A program made the position numbers and the translations under genes. A model generated the notes under the pieces. The model ran no database searches and was not told the origin of the DNA. It saw only the letters and a program-made list of their open reading frames with translations. DNA of 64,000 bases. Origin: Hymenobacter frigidus (GTDB taxonomy: Bacteria; Bacteroidota; Bacteroidia; Cytophagales; Hymenobacteraceae). Of this stretch, positions 35,901-44,716 are shown one piece after another. Location of the stretch: the NCBI RefSeq assembly GCF_014640435.1, contig NZ_BMGY01000017.1, forward strand, positions 1-64,000, read 5' to 3'. How positions within the stretch are numbered: position 1 is the stretch's first letter; every line of letters starts with the position of its first letter.

Positions 35901-36980
35901 AATGGAGTTTGGGTGCCCGCCGATACGCTGCAGGCGCTGGCGCGCATTCGCCTGCACGGCCGCCTGATGAACGGCACCAGCGCCAATACCGGCTTCACCG
36001 GCCGGGCTCAGGTCACGATTTATGACAAGCCCACCACCGTGATGACCCTCGGCGACGAAGCTGGCGGCGACCCCACCTCGGCCGACAAGCCGCGTCCGGT
36101 GGAAGTGCAGGAAAATGTGGTGTATGGCGGGCAGGCCGATGTGAAGAATGGCCAGTTCAGCCTCTCGTTTGTGGTACCCAAGGATATCAACTATAACCAC
36201 GGCCTGGGAAAAATCAGCCTCTACGCCTTTGATGGTACCAACCGCGTCGATGCCAATGGCTATCAGCTGAAGCTGATTGGCGGTGCCGCCCGTGATGTTC
36301 CCAAAGACACCATTCCGCCGCTCATTAGCCTGTTCATGGACAATGAGTCGTTCGCATTTGGTGGCCTGACCGCGCAGAACACCACGCTGCTGGCCAAGCT
36401 CAGCGACGACAGCGGCATCAATACCACCGGCGCGGGTATTGGGCACGACATTACGGCTGTGCTCGACAATGACCCGAATAAATTACTGGTGCTCAATGAT
36501 AGCTACGTGTCCAACGTAGGCGACTTCCGGGCCGGCCGCGTCAACAACCTGTTCAAGGACCTGACCACCGGGCCGCACTCGCTGCACCTGAAGGCTTGGG
36601 ATACGTACAATAATTCGGCGGAGCGGGAGATTGAATTCATGGTGGCCCGCGACGAAAAGCTGGCTCTCGACCATGTGTTGAACTACCCCAATCCGTTTGC
36701 GGGCTTTACTACGTTCTTCTTCGGCCACAACCAAGCAGGCAATGTTCCCGGCACGTTGGATGTGCAGGTGCAGATTTTTACGGTGGCCGGCCGCCTGGTG
36801 CGCACTCTCACTGCCGTAGTGCCCAGTACCGAAGCCCACCAGAAAAGTATTACTTGGAACGGCCGCGACGAATACGACGACCAGCTGGCGCGCGGCGTAT
36901 ACGTGTACCGCGTCAGCGTGCGTTCGCAGGCCAATAATTCCACGGCATCGAAATACGAAAAACTCGTCATCCTCAATTAA
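32979..36980 (+). CDS. porU: type IX secretion system sortase PorU
   Basis: A 1333-residue gingipain-family (C25) cysteine protease that removes the C-terminal sorting signal of T9SS cargo at the cell surface. Signal peptide at residues 1-24. The catalytic His is in NYLGHGGVKGW (about residue 826) and the catalytic Cys in TTGTCDFSTYD (about residue 859). The C-terminus has an FlgD-like/T9SS fold (NYPNPFAGFTTF, later GRDEYDDQLARGVYVYRV). ATG 32979 (MRPFFLFIVF) is chosen over the upstream frame. porV follows 49 bases later. Confidence 0.95.
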   Translation: MRPFFLFIVFAGLIVGGNSPVHAQSGGTATAHGVIKWGGYAQVPTLGERKQKVPTFSEAHQALDDQVGWFSLRLDGAVSEGQLLNTVYEPFSAADAKLFNPSKLPASPEPELTSGTEMKRTVTHLSLRPVRRNPQTGQPERLVSFDYNYTAGSTAARTTATTRTHAPNSVLRAGDWYKVGVAESGIYKLDKTALGKMGVNTGSVDPRNIHVYGNAMGVLPQPNAAPRPDDLAENNVLFVGNTDNVFNDGEYFLFYSPGAHTWEANAGAFRHRNNIYTDTTFYFVTANGTPGLRVPTAAAPAPTATTPTITTFTYRDFYEHDLANLLHSGRYWVGEGFVNSTQKEFTFGVADLVPNTQVRIAASLVANSATASSFQLTLNNTPFGNPALDARPNYEFGAIATVSLTNHQGFLATPGNELKVGLTYNSSDPNASGYLDYLEINAQRQLRLSGAQLEFRSLSNILPGARNRYEVANAAGAMVWDVTNPRRPLARPLNAGSFVAPSDTLREYVAFQPGGAFATPRLFGRVENQNLHALNTGAPLDLVIVTYPIFKAQALRLANHRTTRDNLRVAVVTTSEIYNEFSSGGQDVTAIRDFMKQLYDRAPARKTMQLLLFGDASYDYKSDPYNSKNPQDRPTWWKDRVPFKNDPDFDAFNQNYVPTYESRESLAPFYGGAFGQASYSSDDYYGLLDDDEGEWDELRPGTELLDVGIGRLPVRQPKGQLNNTEQASKIVDKLISYDSPAAYGKWRNRITLVSDDGNGDLFVGYGSETIAAPMQANTPVYNIHKVYLDLYSQVAVSAGQRSPEASRAIDQSVEQGSLIVNYLGHGGVKGWTDEQILTNASVMALRNANNLTFFTTGTCDFSTYDNPDFTSAGEQSLTDNYTSGAVGLFTTTRVVDAALNAGLNQAYFNRVLQPVNGQMPSIGTVVRLSKNDFPGPGRPGIINNRNYTLLADPSMTLAYPRQTVVLDSINRRNKNGVWVPADTLQALARIRLHGRLMNGTSANTGFTGRAQVTIYDKPTTVMTLGDEAGGDPTSADKPRPVEVQENVVYGGQADVKNGQFSLSFVVPKDINYNHGLGKISLYAFDGTNRVDANGYQLKLIGGAARDVPKDTIPPLISLFMDNESFAFGGLTAQNTTLLAKLSDDSGINTTGAGIGHDITAVLDNDPNKLLVLNDSYVSNVGDFRAGRVNNLFKDLTTGPHSLHLKAWDTYNNSAEREIEFMVARDEKLALDHVLNYPNPFAGFTTFFFGHNQAGNVPGTLDVQVQIFTVAGRLVRTLTAVVPSTEAHQKSITWNGRDEYDDQLARGVYVYRVSVRSQANNSTASKYEKLVILN

Positions 36981-37029
36981 TCCGCGTTTATTTGCGCCCG
37001 GGCCGCGTATGGCTCTCTTTTTCTTCTCT

Positions 37030-38259
37030 ATGCAGTCTTCCTTTTCCCGTTCGCGCCTGGCGTTGCTCGCCGGTTCGCTGGCCGTAGCCGCTACGGCTCA
37101 GGCCCAGAACACCCAGAATCAGGGGGTTATTACCACGGCGGTGCCCATCCTCACGCTGAGCCCCGATGCCCGCTCGTCGGCCTTGGGCGAGGCGGGTGTG
37201 GCCACTTCGCCCGATGCCAACTCCGGGTATTTCAATCCCGGCAAGCTGGGCTTTGTGCAGTACAAGTATGCCGCTTCGGCATCGTACTCGCCCTGGCTGC
37301 GCAACATTACCGACGACATGAGCTTGTCGTACCTCTCGGGCTACGGCAAAATCGGCCAGCGCTCGGCCTTGGGGGCTTCGCTCATGTACTTCGACTTGGG
37401 TACTATTGACTACCGCAACGGCAACAACATTGCCCAGGGTACATTCAGCCCCAGGGAATACGCTTTTTCGGTTTCCTACGGCCAGCAGCTCACTGATAAC
37501 TTCGGCGTGGGCATCTCGGCCCGCTACATCCGCTCCAACTTGGTGGGCACGGTGAACGGCAACGACGCCCGTCCCGGCAACGCCGCGGCCGTGGACCTGG
37601 GCGCATATTACTCCAAAGATGCCACCATCGGCACCGGCCTGTACAACCTGGCCTTTGGAGCCTCGATTCTGAACATCGGTAACAAGATTACCTACAACGA
37701 TGTGGAGAACCCCAGCTTCCTGCCCACCACGTTGAAGCTCGGCACGGCCATCACCCGCGAGATTGACCAGTACAACAAAATTACGCTGGTTTTTGATGCC
37801 AGTAAGCTGCTGGTACCTTCGCCGTACTACGAGGCCGGTGTATTGACGAATGACCCGCGCATAGTGGCCAAAAACCGGGAAATCGCTAACAAATCAATTG
37901 TAAGCGCCATTTTGGGTTCCTTCGGTGATGCGCCCGGTGGCTTCAAAGAGGAGTTGAAAGAAATCAACCTCTCGACGGGCCTGGAGTACAACTACAACGA
38001 CCTGTTGTACGCTCGGGGCGGCTATTTCTACGAGAACAGAGACAAGGGCGACCGCCAGTACCTGAGCCTGGGTCTGGGCCTGCGCTACCAGGTGTTTGGC
38101 GTGGATGGCACTTACCTGGTACCCACCGGCAGCAACTCGCAAAACAACCCTTTGGCCCAAACCATCCGGGTATCATTGCACTTTAACCTCAACAAGCTGG
38201 CCGATGCCTTCGACGAGAACGGCGCCGGCGGCACCAGCGGCGAAACCCCACCAAACTAA
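37030..38259 (+). CDS. porV: T9SS outer-membrane shuttle protein PorV (LptO)
   Basis: A 409-residue FadL-like outer-membrane barrel that carries folded cargo from the SprA translocon to PorU. Signal peptide MQSSFSRSRLALLAGSLAVA to residue 26. The mature start NTQNQGVITTAVPILTLSPD and ARSSALGEAGVATSPDANSG are the PorV signature. An ATG at 37009 would add seven hydrophobic residues and is less likely. Pairing with porU is the standard T9SS gene order. Confidence 0.95.
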   Translation: MQSSFSRSRLALLAGSLAVAATAQAQNTQNQGVITTAVPILTLSPDARSSALGEAGVATSPDANSGYFNPGKLGFVQYKYAASASYSPWLRNITDDMSLSYLSGYGKIGQRSALGASLMYFDLGTIDYRNGNNIAQGTFSPREYAFSVSYGQQLTDNFGVGISARYIRSNLVGTVNGNDARPGNAAAVDLGAYYSKDATIGTGLYNLAFGASILNIGNKITYNDVENPSFLPTTLKLGTAITREIDQYNKITLVFDASKLLVPSPYYEAGVLTNDPRIVAKNREIANKSIVSAILGSFGDAPGGFKEELKEINLSTGLEYNYNDLLYARGGYFYENRDKGDRQYLSLGLGLRYQVFGVDGTYLVPTGSNSQNNPLAQTIRVSLHFNLNKLADAFDENGAGGTSGETPPN

Positions 38260-38294
38260 GTTTGTTGGTCGATAGAGCCTGACGAAAGGAAAAA

Positions 38295-38400
38295 GAACGT
38301 CATGCTGAGCGAAGCCGAAGCATCTCTACCGCATAACTAATCCAATCGATTGAGTTACTGCTGCGGTAGAGATGCTTCGGCTTCGCTCAGCATGACGTTC
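38295..38400. repeat. REP-like paired palindromic element with perfect 39-bp arms
   Basis: 38295-38333 is the exact inverse of 38362-38400 (ends GAACGTCATGCTGAGCGAAG), with a 28-base AT-richer centre. It lies between porV and the M16 gene. Confidence 0.92.
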
Positions 38401-38460
38401 ATGTTTTGTTCCGTTGTTTCGCCTATTCATTCCTTAGTACTTCTGCACTTACCCTCAATC

Positions 38461-39744
38461 ATGCTCGACCGTACCGTCGCTCCACCCGTTCTGCCGCTGG
38501 CCCGCGTAACCCTGCCCGCAGCCGACGTTATTACCCTGCCCAGCGGTGCCCGCCTGCATGTGCTGGCCAACGATGCCCAGCCCGTGGTGCGCCTGCAAGC
38601 AGTATTTCGCGCCGGCAAGCTGGCTGAAAACCGCCCCGGCCTGGCCTCGCTCACGGCCCGCATGTTACTGGAAGGCACTACCACCCGCACCGCCCGGCAG
38701 ATTGCCGATGAAGTCGCTTTCTACGGCGCCTCGCTGGAGTGCGACGCTGGTTTCGACCGTTCCACGCTCACGCTTTATTGCCTCACCCGGCACCTCTCCA
38801 CGCTGCTGCCCTTGGTAATCGACGTGCTGACTAATCCCGCTTTCCCAACGGCCGAACTGGAACAGCTGAAAACCCGCACCATTCAGAACGTGCGGGTTGA
38901 GCGCCAGAAAACCAGCTATCTGGCCTCGGAGCGGTTCAATGAGTTGTTGTTTGGAGCCGAAACGCCTTATGGCCGGCCTTTCGATAGCGACGCCTACCAG
39001 GCGCTGACGGCAACCGAAGCGCAGGCGTTCCACCAGGCAGCCTATGCCTTCAGCAACGCCGAGCTGTTTCTGTGCGGCGACGTGGCGGCTGAGCGCGACC
39101 TGGTGGCGGCCGCTTTTAGTGCTGCTCCGGCCGCTGTCCCCGTGTCGGCTGATGGCGTCAGTCAGCAAAACCACGATTTTGCCGTGGCTGATTTCGACCG
39201 CGTGGCCGTGGCTGGTAGCCTGCAAGCTTCGGTGCGCATGGGCCGCATGTGGCCCGCGCCCTCGCACCCCGATACCCACCGCCTTAAACTGCTGGTGAAT
39301 GTTTTCGGCGGTTACTTCGGCTCACGCCTCATGCGCAACATTCGTGAGGACAAGGGCCTGACTTATGGCATCTACGCCAGCGTGGCCCTGCGGGAGTTTG
39401 GCACTTCGCTCATTATCGGCACCGATGTGAAGGGCGAAAGCGCCAACTTCGCCGTGAGCGAGATTGAAATGGAAATGCGCCGCCTGCAGGAAGAGCTGAT
39501 TCCGGCCGACGAGTTGGAAACGGTCAAGAACTACATTTTGGGCAAATTCGCCAACGAGTTATCGACGGTATTTGAGCAATGCGACAAATATAAGAGCTTG
39601 GTCTTTCTGGGTCTGCCCGCTGATTACTACATCGAATTCGTGCAGCAAACCGAAAGTGCCGATGCGGAGACGTTGCGCGAGTTAGCGCAACACTACCTCG
39701 CGCCAGCCGCTTTGCAAACGGTGGTTGCCGGGCCGGTAGCGTAG
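38461..39744 (+). CDS. M16 family peptidase homologue lacking the zinc site
   Basis: A 427-residue two-domain insulinase/processing-peptidase homologue. At the place of the inverted zinc motif HxxEH it reads GLASLTARMLLEGT (about residues 62-75), so it should be catalytically inactive. The second-subunit signature MRNIREDKGLTYGIYASV (about residues 290-307, the R/Y pair) is kept. Inactive M16B subunits normally pair with an active partner encoded next door; none is present here. ATG 38461 is used, since the upstream open frame is repeat sequence. A strong terminator follows. Confidence 0.9.
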   Translation: MLDRTVAPPVLPLARVTLPAADVITLPSGARLHVLANDAQPVVRLQAVFRAGKLAENRPGLASLTARMLLEGTTTRTARQIADEVAFYGASLECDAGFDRSTLTLYCLTRHLSTLLPLVIDVLTNPAFPTAELEQLKTRTIQNVRVERQKTSYLASERFNELLFGAETPYGRPFDSDAYQALTATEAQAFHQAAYAFSNAELFLCGDVAAERDLVAAAFSAAPAAVPVSADGVSQQNHDFAVADFDRVAVAGSLQASVRMGRMWPAPSHPDTHRLKLLVNVFGGYFGSRLMRNIREDKGLTYGIYASVALREFGTSLIIGTDVKGESANFAVSEIEMEMRRLQEELIPADELETVKNYILGKFANELSTVFEQCDKYKSLVFLGLPADYYIEFVQQTESADAETLRELAQHYLAPAALQTVVAGPVA

Positions 39745-39756
39745 ATTTTCACCCAT

Positions 39757-39804
39757 AAAAAAAACGTCTGCCTTGCTGAGTAAAGCATGGCAGACGTTTT
39801 TTTT
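39757..39804. terminator. bidirectional intrinsic terminator
   Basis: A long hairpin, A8-ACGTCTGCC / GGCAGACGT-T8 with an inner TGCT/AGCA extension, between the convergent M16 and NDH-2 genes. Confidence 0.9.
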
Positions 39805-39810
39805 ATGCCC

Positions 39811-41190
39811 TTACGCGTTCACTGGCGTTTGAATAGCGGGAGGCGCGGGCGTGTACTCGGGCGTAGCGGTGCGGTGCTCGGCTTTGGCTTTGCCGGGGTC
39901 GTCCATCATGTCTTTGCGATTGAAGGGCCGAATGATGAGGCGCAGGGCTTGGTCGGAACTGAAGTAGCTGAAGGCCCAGTCCACGAAGGCCACCACCTTG
40001 TTACGGAAGCCCACCAGCGTCATCAGGTGCACAAACAGCCAGGTGGCCCAACCAAAAATGCCGTTGAAGTGAATGTTGCCGGGCATGTCTACCACGGCCT
40101 TGTTGCGGCTCACAATGGCCATTGCGCCCTTGTTGAGGTACTTGAAATCTTTGGGTGCTTCGCCGCGCAGCAGGCGCTGAATGTTGGCGGCCAAGTGGTC
40201 GGCCTGTTGCTGGGCCACGGGCGCCAGCATGGGCAGGCCGCGGGGCATGTCATGGCTCACCAGGTTGGCCACGTCGCCGATGGCGAAAATATTGGTCTGG
40301 CCCTGCACTTGGTTCCAGCCATTCACGTTGATGCGCTTGTTGCGCGCCACCACTTCGGGGGGCAGGCCGGGCACCTCGGCGCCGTTCACACCAGCCGCCC
40401 ACACCAGGTTCTCGGTCGGAATAAACTCCGTGTCGGAGAAATAAGCCTTGCCATCTTCGTACCTGTTGATGGACGTATTGAGCTGGACTTTTACGCCCAA
40501 CTCCACCAGGTAGCGTTTGGCATCGGCCTGCGAAGCCAGTGACATGGGCCCCAGCAATTCGGCTCCGGCCTCGACCAGGAAAATCTGCATGGCCCGCAAA
40601 TCCAGTTCGGGGTAGTCTTTCGGCAGTACGTGCTTGCGCATTTCGGCCAGCGAGCCGCTGATTTCTACGCCGGTAGGCCCGCCGCCCACCACCACAATAT
40701 TGAGCAGCGCCTGCTTGGCGGCCGGGTCGTCGGTGAGCAGGGCTTTCTCGAAGTTCTGGAAAATGTAGCTCCGCAGGTTCAGCGCGTTCGGAATGCTCTT
40801 AATCTGCATGGCATTGCGCTCGATGCTTTCCAGCCCAAAAAAATTGGTGAGCGAGCCCGTAGCCAGCACCAGGTAGTCGTAGCGAATGTCGCCCACGCTG
40901 GTGGTCAACGTATTGCGAGCCGGGTCGACCCGCTGCACATCGGCCATGCGGTAGAAGAAATTGGGCTGGCCCGCAAAAATCTTGCGAATGGGGTAGGCGA
41001 TGCTATCGGCCTCCAGGGCCCCGGTAGCCACCTGGTAAAGCAGGGGCTGGAAATTGTGGTAGTTATTGCGGTCGATAACCACCACCTGCACGGGAGCCTT
41101 ACGCAGGGCCTTGGCCAGCCGCAGGCCGCCAAAGCCGCAGCCGATGATAACTACGCGCGGTTGCGCCGAAATGGGAAGGTTGGTGTCCAT
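39811..41190 (-). CDS. ndh: type II NADH dehydrogenase (NDH-2)
   Basis: A 459-residue FAD enzyme oxidising NADH and reducing quinone without proton pumping. The FAD fold is VVIIGCGFGGLRLAKAL (about residues 13-29), the NAD fold IVVVGGGPTGVEISGSLAEM (about residues 165-184), and NIFAIGDVANL the second FAD contact (about residues 304-314). Hydrophobic and aromatic C-terminal segments (FGWATWLFVHLMTLVGF) give membrane attachment. This provides a non-pumping alternative to the complex I encoded in the same window. Confidence 0.92.
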   Translation of the reverse strand: MDTNLPISAQPRVVIIGCGFGGLRLAKALRKAPVQVVVIDRNNYHNFQPLLYQVATGALEADSIAYPIRKIFAGQPNFFYRMADVQRVDPARNTLTTSVGDIRYDYLVLATGSLTNFFGLESIERNAMQIKSIPNALNLRSYIFQNFEKALLTDDPAAKQALLNIVVVGGGPTGVEISGSLAEMRKHVLPKDYPELDLRAMQIFLVEAGAELLGPMSLASQADAKRYLVELGVKVQLNTSINRYEDGKAYFSDTEFIPTENLVWAAGVNGAEVPGLPPEVVARNKRINVNGWNQVQGQTNIFAIGDVANLVSHDMPRGLPMLAPVAQQQADHLAANIQRLLRGEAPKDFKYLNKGAMAIVSRNKAVVDMPGNIHFNGIFGWATWLFVHLMTLVGFRNKVVAFVDWAFSYFSSDQALRLIIRPFNRKDMMDDPGKAKAEHRTATPEYTPAPPAIQTPVNA

Positions 41191-41278
41191 GGGTTCAAGG
41201 AAGAGTCAAACAACCCATATAACTCCAATATCGGGTTGGCGGTTACCAATTCCGTAACGCTGGCCCTCCCGCCCCCAA

Positions 41279-41968
41279 TTAATAGTCGTCGGTATTCTTT
41301 TTCTTGAACTCGCCTCTTTTCACCTGCTGAATCAGCTGCAGCCAGCTGAAGGGGTTGAGCAAGGGGTTGTTGGAATACCGGCTGGGACCCATGCCCTGGC
41401 GGGCATCGTAGTTGTACTGCTGCTGCTGCATGGTCTGACGGAAGTTGGCCACCGCGCCCATGGGCTGGGTTCGGAAAATGCGGTTCATCAGTTCCTCGTT
41501 GAGGTTGGCGGCGGCGGCGCTGCCGCGCTCGGTGGGCAGGCGCAGGGCCAGAAACGCCTTTTTGAAGTCGCGCTCGGTGGTGTAGGGAAATACGCGCACC
41601 TCGCCCAGCATGGTGGCATCTTCCTGCAGCTGCACCACTACCGAGTAGCTCAGCCGCTGGTAATCGGGCGGAATAACGATGACGTAGTTGGTGTAGCCCA
41701 GCGAGCGGATGATGATGCTGTCGCCGGCCAGCACGGCCAGCGAGAAGTAGCCGTAGGCGTTGGAAGCCGTGCCGCGCCCCGCCTTGGGCACGTACACCGT
41801 AGCGCCGGGTACGCCCAGCAGGCTGTCGCCGGTGGCCACAATGCCCGTGAACTGGATAATCCGGCGCTTGCCCTGGGCATGCGCTTTGGGAGCCGCCAGC
41901 AGCAGCCCGCCCAGCAAAACAAGGGCGAAAAGAAAAGAGAAGCGGCGAAGGCGCAAGAAATCAGGCAT
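41279..41968 (-). CDS. secreted carboxypeptidase-regulatory-like domain protein
   Basis: A 229-residue protein starting at ATG 41968 with a signal peptide (FSFLFALVLLGGLLLAAPKAHA). The mature N-terminus is a CarboxypepD_reg-like beta-sandwich: GIVATGDSLLGVPGATVYV, then RGTASNAYGYFSLAVLAGDSI and the LGY turn (about residues 40-100). The C-terminal half is Gln/Asn-rich and helical with no known domain. Such domains often occur on TonB-dependent receptors, but no receptor part is present. It is probably a periplasmic structural protein. Divergent from arsR. Confidence 0.8.
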   Translation of the reverse strand: MPDFLRLRRFSFLFALVLLGGLLLAAPKAHAQGKRRIIQFTGIVATGDSLLGVPGATVYVPKAGRGTASNAYGYFSLAVLAGDSIIIRSLGYTNYVIVIPPDYQRLSYSVVVQLQEDATMLGEVRVFPYTTERDFKKAFLALRLPTERGSAAAANLNEELMNRIFRTQPMGAVANFRQTMQQQQYNYDARQGMGPSRYSNNPLLNPFSWLQLIQQVKRGEFKKKNTDDY

Positions 41969-42080
41969 GTTCGGGGTAGGGAGAGGCAAATATACGGCTT
42001 TGGGGTCGGGGCCGATGGTAACGCCGATGGTAACTTTGGGCGGAAAGAACGAAGGACGTCCGCCCCTTCCCAGACAGTAG

Positions 42081-42470
42081 ATGCGCTTGAAACATTTCAC
42101 GGTTGCTTTTGGGCAGCAACTTTTTAAATCTTTGGGCGACGAAAGCCGGGTGCGCATCCTGCATTTGCTGTGGCGCAACCACGAAATGGTGGTGGCCGAC
42201 CTGGAGCAAGTGCTGGATTTCACCCAAACCAAAACCAGCAGGCAATTATCGTACTTAAAGAATGCAGGTTTGGTGAACGTGCGGCGGCTCGATAACTGGA
42301 TGTACTATTTTCTCAAGGAAGAGGCGGCCGAATTGGTGCAGGAGCTGCTTGCCTTCATGGAAAAAGACCCCCAGCTCCTGCACGACCAGCAAGTGTACCA
42401 AACTCTGTGGTCGAATCGGGAGCTGGCCGCGTATAAGCTGCAAACCCGCCACTGGCACGGCCCGGAGTAA
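42081..42470 (+). CDS. ArsR-family winged-helix regulator
   Basis: A 129-residue DNA-binding repressor. A typical ArsR core: FKSLGDESRVRILHLLWRN (about residues 15-33), recognition helix TQTKTSRQLSYLKNAGLV (about residues 48-65) and the wing VRRLDNWMYYFL. The metal-binding ELCVCD motif of ArsR/SmtB is absent, so it probably senses something else or nothing. A TAACTTTG box lies at 42031-42038. The 2Fe-2S gene follows 59 bases downstream in the same direction. Confidence 0.9.
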   Translation: MRLKHFTVAFGQQLFKSLGDESRVRILHLLWRNHEMVVADLEQVLDFTQTKTSRQLSYLKNAGLVNVRRLDNWMYYFLKEEAAELVQELLAFMEKDPQLLHDQQVYQTLWSNRELAAYKLQTRHWHGPE

Positions 42471-42529
42471 GCGCCCGCAGGGAAAACCAACGGGCCGGTC
42501 TATCTGCCTATTCTAACGTATCGACTTGC

Positions 42530-42850
42530 ATGAGCCACACCCGTCACCTGTTTGTGTGCACCAAACAAAAGTCCGGAATCGGGGCCGAGGTTGCCCGTGC
42601 CCTGAAAAAGGAGTTGAAGCGCCAAGGATTGGCCAAGCAGGTAGTCGACGGTGAAAAGCTGCGCACGCAGGTGCAGACCTGCGACTGCCTCGACCTGTGT
42701 AAGCAGTGCAAAAAAGGCCACGGCGCGGCCCTCATTGTTTATCCCGAAGGCACGGTGTATGGCAACGTGCGCCCCGATGATGCCGCCGAATTAGTAGCCC
42801 AGCACCTGGGCCTGGGCAAAGTGGTAAAGCACTTGTGCATTGATAAATGA
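42530..42850 (+). CDS. thioredoxin-like 2Fe-2S ferredoxin domain protein
   Basis: A 106-residue protein with ligands C10, C51/C53 and C57/C60 (HLFVCTKQKS, then TCDCLDLCKQCKKG) and the ending VYGNVRPDDAAELVAQHL typical of the (2Fe-2S) ferredoxin fold related to NuoE. It probably transfers electrons or binds a cluster for an unknown partner. ATG 42530. It is likely co-transcribed with the upstream arsR gene. Confidence 0.85.
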   Translation: MSHTRHLFVCTKQKSGIGAEVARALKKELKRQGLAKQVVDGEKLRTQVQTCDCLDLCKQCKKGHGAALIVYPEGTVYGNVRPDDAAELVAQHLGLGKVVKHLCIDK

Positions 42851-42966
42851 TTGAACACGGTAGCAAAGTCGGCTGGCGCGTAAATCGGAATGCACCCCGG
42901 ATGCCAACCGTGGGCGGGCCTTCTCCGTTGATAAGGCAATTCAACAGTTTTTACCTCATCGCTCCC

Positions 42967-44199
42967 ATGCGTTTTTCTCTCGCAGCCCTGCTTCTGACCG
43001 GGCTTGCTTTCCGTGCCACCGCTCAGCCGGCCGCCCCCTCCGATTCCGTTTATACTGCTCCTATCACTGCGCCTGGCCCGGCTCCTTTGGCCGCGCAGCT
43101 TGGCGGGCCAAAGTCATTTGGGCAAATAGGCAAGAATAAGACCCTTACGCTGCTACCCATTCCGGTAATCTTTTATCAGGCCGAAACAGGCTTCGGTTAC
43201 GGCTTGGGTGCGTTGTTGAGCGGCCGCTTTTCAGCCGACACCCTGACGCGGCCCTCCAATGCCCGGGTGCAGTACTGGACCACCCAGAAGGGCCAGTCGC
43301 TACTGCAACTGGTGCATTCCATTTACACGCCGGGCGAGAAATTCTACCTCAATGGCGAAATCAGCGCCTATGATATTCTGCTGTATTACTACGGTACCGG
43401 TCCAAAATCAGTCAGCGCCGATGAGTCGGAAACGTCTTACAAGCTATTGATTATCAATCAGCGCTTGCAAAAACAGATTGCGCCCAAGCTGTTCTTCGGC
43501 GCTCAGTACCGCCTCACCGACGTTACGAAGCTTGATGTACCAGCGAAGAACGTGGATGACAACCGCACCAATGTGTTTTACACCGATTCGCGCGTGACGC
43601 CCCGCCAACGCCAGGATACCCGCGTTTCGGGCCTCGGTCCGGTCATCACCTACGACACCCGCGATGTGCCCTTGGCCGCCTTTCGCGGCAGCCTGCTTGA
43701 CTTCGGGGCCACGTTTAATGGAACGGGTTTGGGTTCTGATTACCGCTTCGTGCGCTACCAGCTCGACGCCCGTCATTTCCAGCCCATTCGCTCGACCAAA
43801 ACGATTCTGGCGATGCAGTTTCTGGGGCAGTTCCACACCGGCGATGTGCCTTTCCGCGAGTTGGCGGGTATCGGGGCAAACCTGGGCGGCACGCTCTACA
43901 ACAACGCCAACCTGCTGCGCGGCATTTACGAGCAGCGCTTCCGCGACCGCCAGATGGTGATGTTCCAGGCAGAGCTCCGCCAGAAACTATTCTGGCGCAT
44001 CGATGCGGCTGTTTTCGGTGGCGTGGGCAACGTGAGTCAGTACGTCGACAAGTTTTCCCTCAACAATACCAAGTACGCCGGTGGAGCAGGCCTTCGCTTC
44101 AACTTTCTGCAGCGCGACCGGGTGAACTTGCGCCTCGACTACGCAGGTGGTACTGGCAGCGCGCCGGGCATTCTTTTCGCCATCGGCGAAGCGTTTTAA
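42967..44199 (+). CDS. BamA/TamA-like outer-membrane beta-barrel protein
   Basis: A 410-residue protein with a signal peptide (MRFSLAALLLTGLAFRATAQ) and an Ala/Pro-rich linker, followed by a bacterial surface-antigen barrel: ETGFGYGLGALLSGRF, GLGPVITYDTRDVPLAAFRGS (about residues 222-242), GLRFNFLQRDRVNLRLDYAGG and a final phenylalanine. No POTRA domains are present, so it is not BamA itself and resembles Patatin-associated or short Omp85-like proteins. ATG 42967 is chosen; the upstream open frame overlaps the ferredoxin stop. Confidence 0.88.
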   Translation: MRFSLAALLLTGLAFRATAQPAAPSDSVYTAPITAPGPAPLAAQLGGPKSFGQIGKNKTLTLLPIPVIFYQAETGFGYGLGALLSGRFSADTLTRPSNARVQYWTTQKGQSLLQLVHSIYTPGEKFYLNGEISAYDILLYYYGTGPKSVSADESETSYKLLIINQRLQKQIAPKLFFGAQYRLTDVTKLDVPAKNVDDNRTNVFYTDSRVTPRQRQDTRVSGLGPVITYDTRDVPLAAFRGSLLDFGATFNGTGLGSDYRFVRYQLDARHFQPIRSTKTILAMQFLGQFHTGDVPFRELAGIGANLGGTLYNNANLLRGIYEQRFRDRQMVMFQAELRQKLFWRIDAAVFGGVGNVSQYVDKFSLNNTKYAGGAGLRFNFLQRDRVNLRLDYAGGTGSAPGILFAIGEAF

Positions 44200-44219
44200 C
44201 CGCTACGCCGCGATAATCC

Positions 44220-44255
44220 AAAAAAGCCTTTCCTGTTCGCAGGAAAGGCTTTTTT
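44220..44255 (+). terminator. intrinsic terminator
   Basis: Perfect A6-GCCTTTCCT / AGGAAAGGC-T6 hairpin with a GTTCGC loop, 20 bases after the barrel gene. Confidence 0.92.
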
Positions 44256-44716
44256 GCGGTAGGGATAGGTGAGTTTGTGCCTGGCGATGTTAAAAAAAAG
44301 ACCAATCTGCAGGCCCACCGCCCGCCGCTAGTGGAACTCCTGCGTTGGAAAAGCTCCCTCCACATCGGTGCCGGTAGCTTGGGTAAACAGCCGCGGCGCG
44401 AGCTTCGCGGCGGCGGCTTCTGTTCGGGCAGGAGTAATAATCTGCGATTCGGGCAAAGCAGGCCGGTTTACCTTGGGCGTTACCAGTTGTGCGTCAGTAG
44501 CATAAAGCATGGGTAAATGGTCAACTGGTATATTTGAGAATCAGAGAGGCGGAAAGTTTCTGTGCTTCAGAACCCAGTGTAGTATTCGGGTAAATCTTGA
44601 TGGAGGCAGGGGCTCCCGGAGGGTGTTAACAATTCGGTAACCTGGTTCGGCAGCGCCCGCCGGACCCACGCCTTACCTTCGTGGCGGCAATTATGCCCAG
44701 CTTTTACTCTCGTTTT
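44256..44716. other. 460-base spacer between the barrel gene and purH
   Basis: No recognised gene. A 60-codon minus-strand frame at 44510-44328 (MLYATDAQLVTPKVNRPALP...) has a protein-like composition but no signal, domain or supported start, so it is only a candidate. A TACCTTCG box at 44674-44681 may be the purH -7 element. Confidence 0.5.
44328..44510 (-). CDS. candidate small hypothetical protein (60 aa)
   Basis: Unrecognised 60-residue frame with ATG 44510, rich in Ala, Pro and Thr, with no cysteine and no hydrophobic helix. It fills part of an otherwise empty spacer. It could be a random open frame in GC-rich DNA. Confidence 0.25.
   Translation of the reverse strand: MLYATDAQLVTPKVNRPALPESQIITPARTEAAAAKLAPRLFTQATGTDVEGAFPTQEFH

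Noticed and set aside
42967..44199. BamA itself
   Set aside because: At 410 residues there is no room for POTRA domains; only the barrel portion is present.
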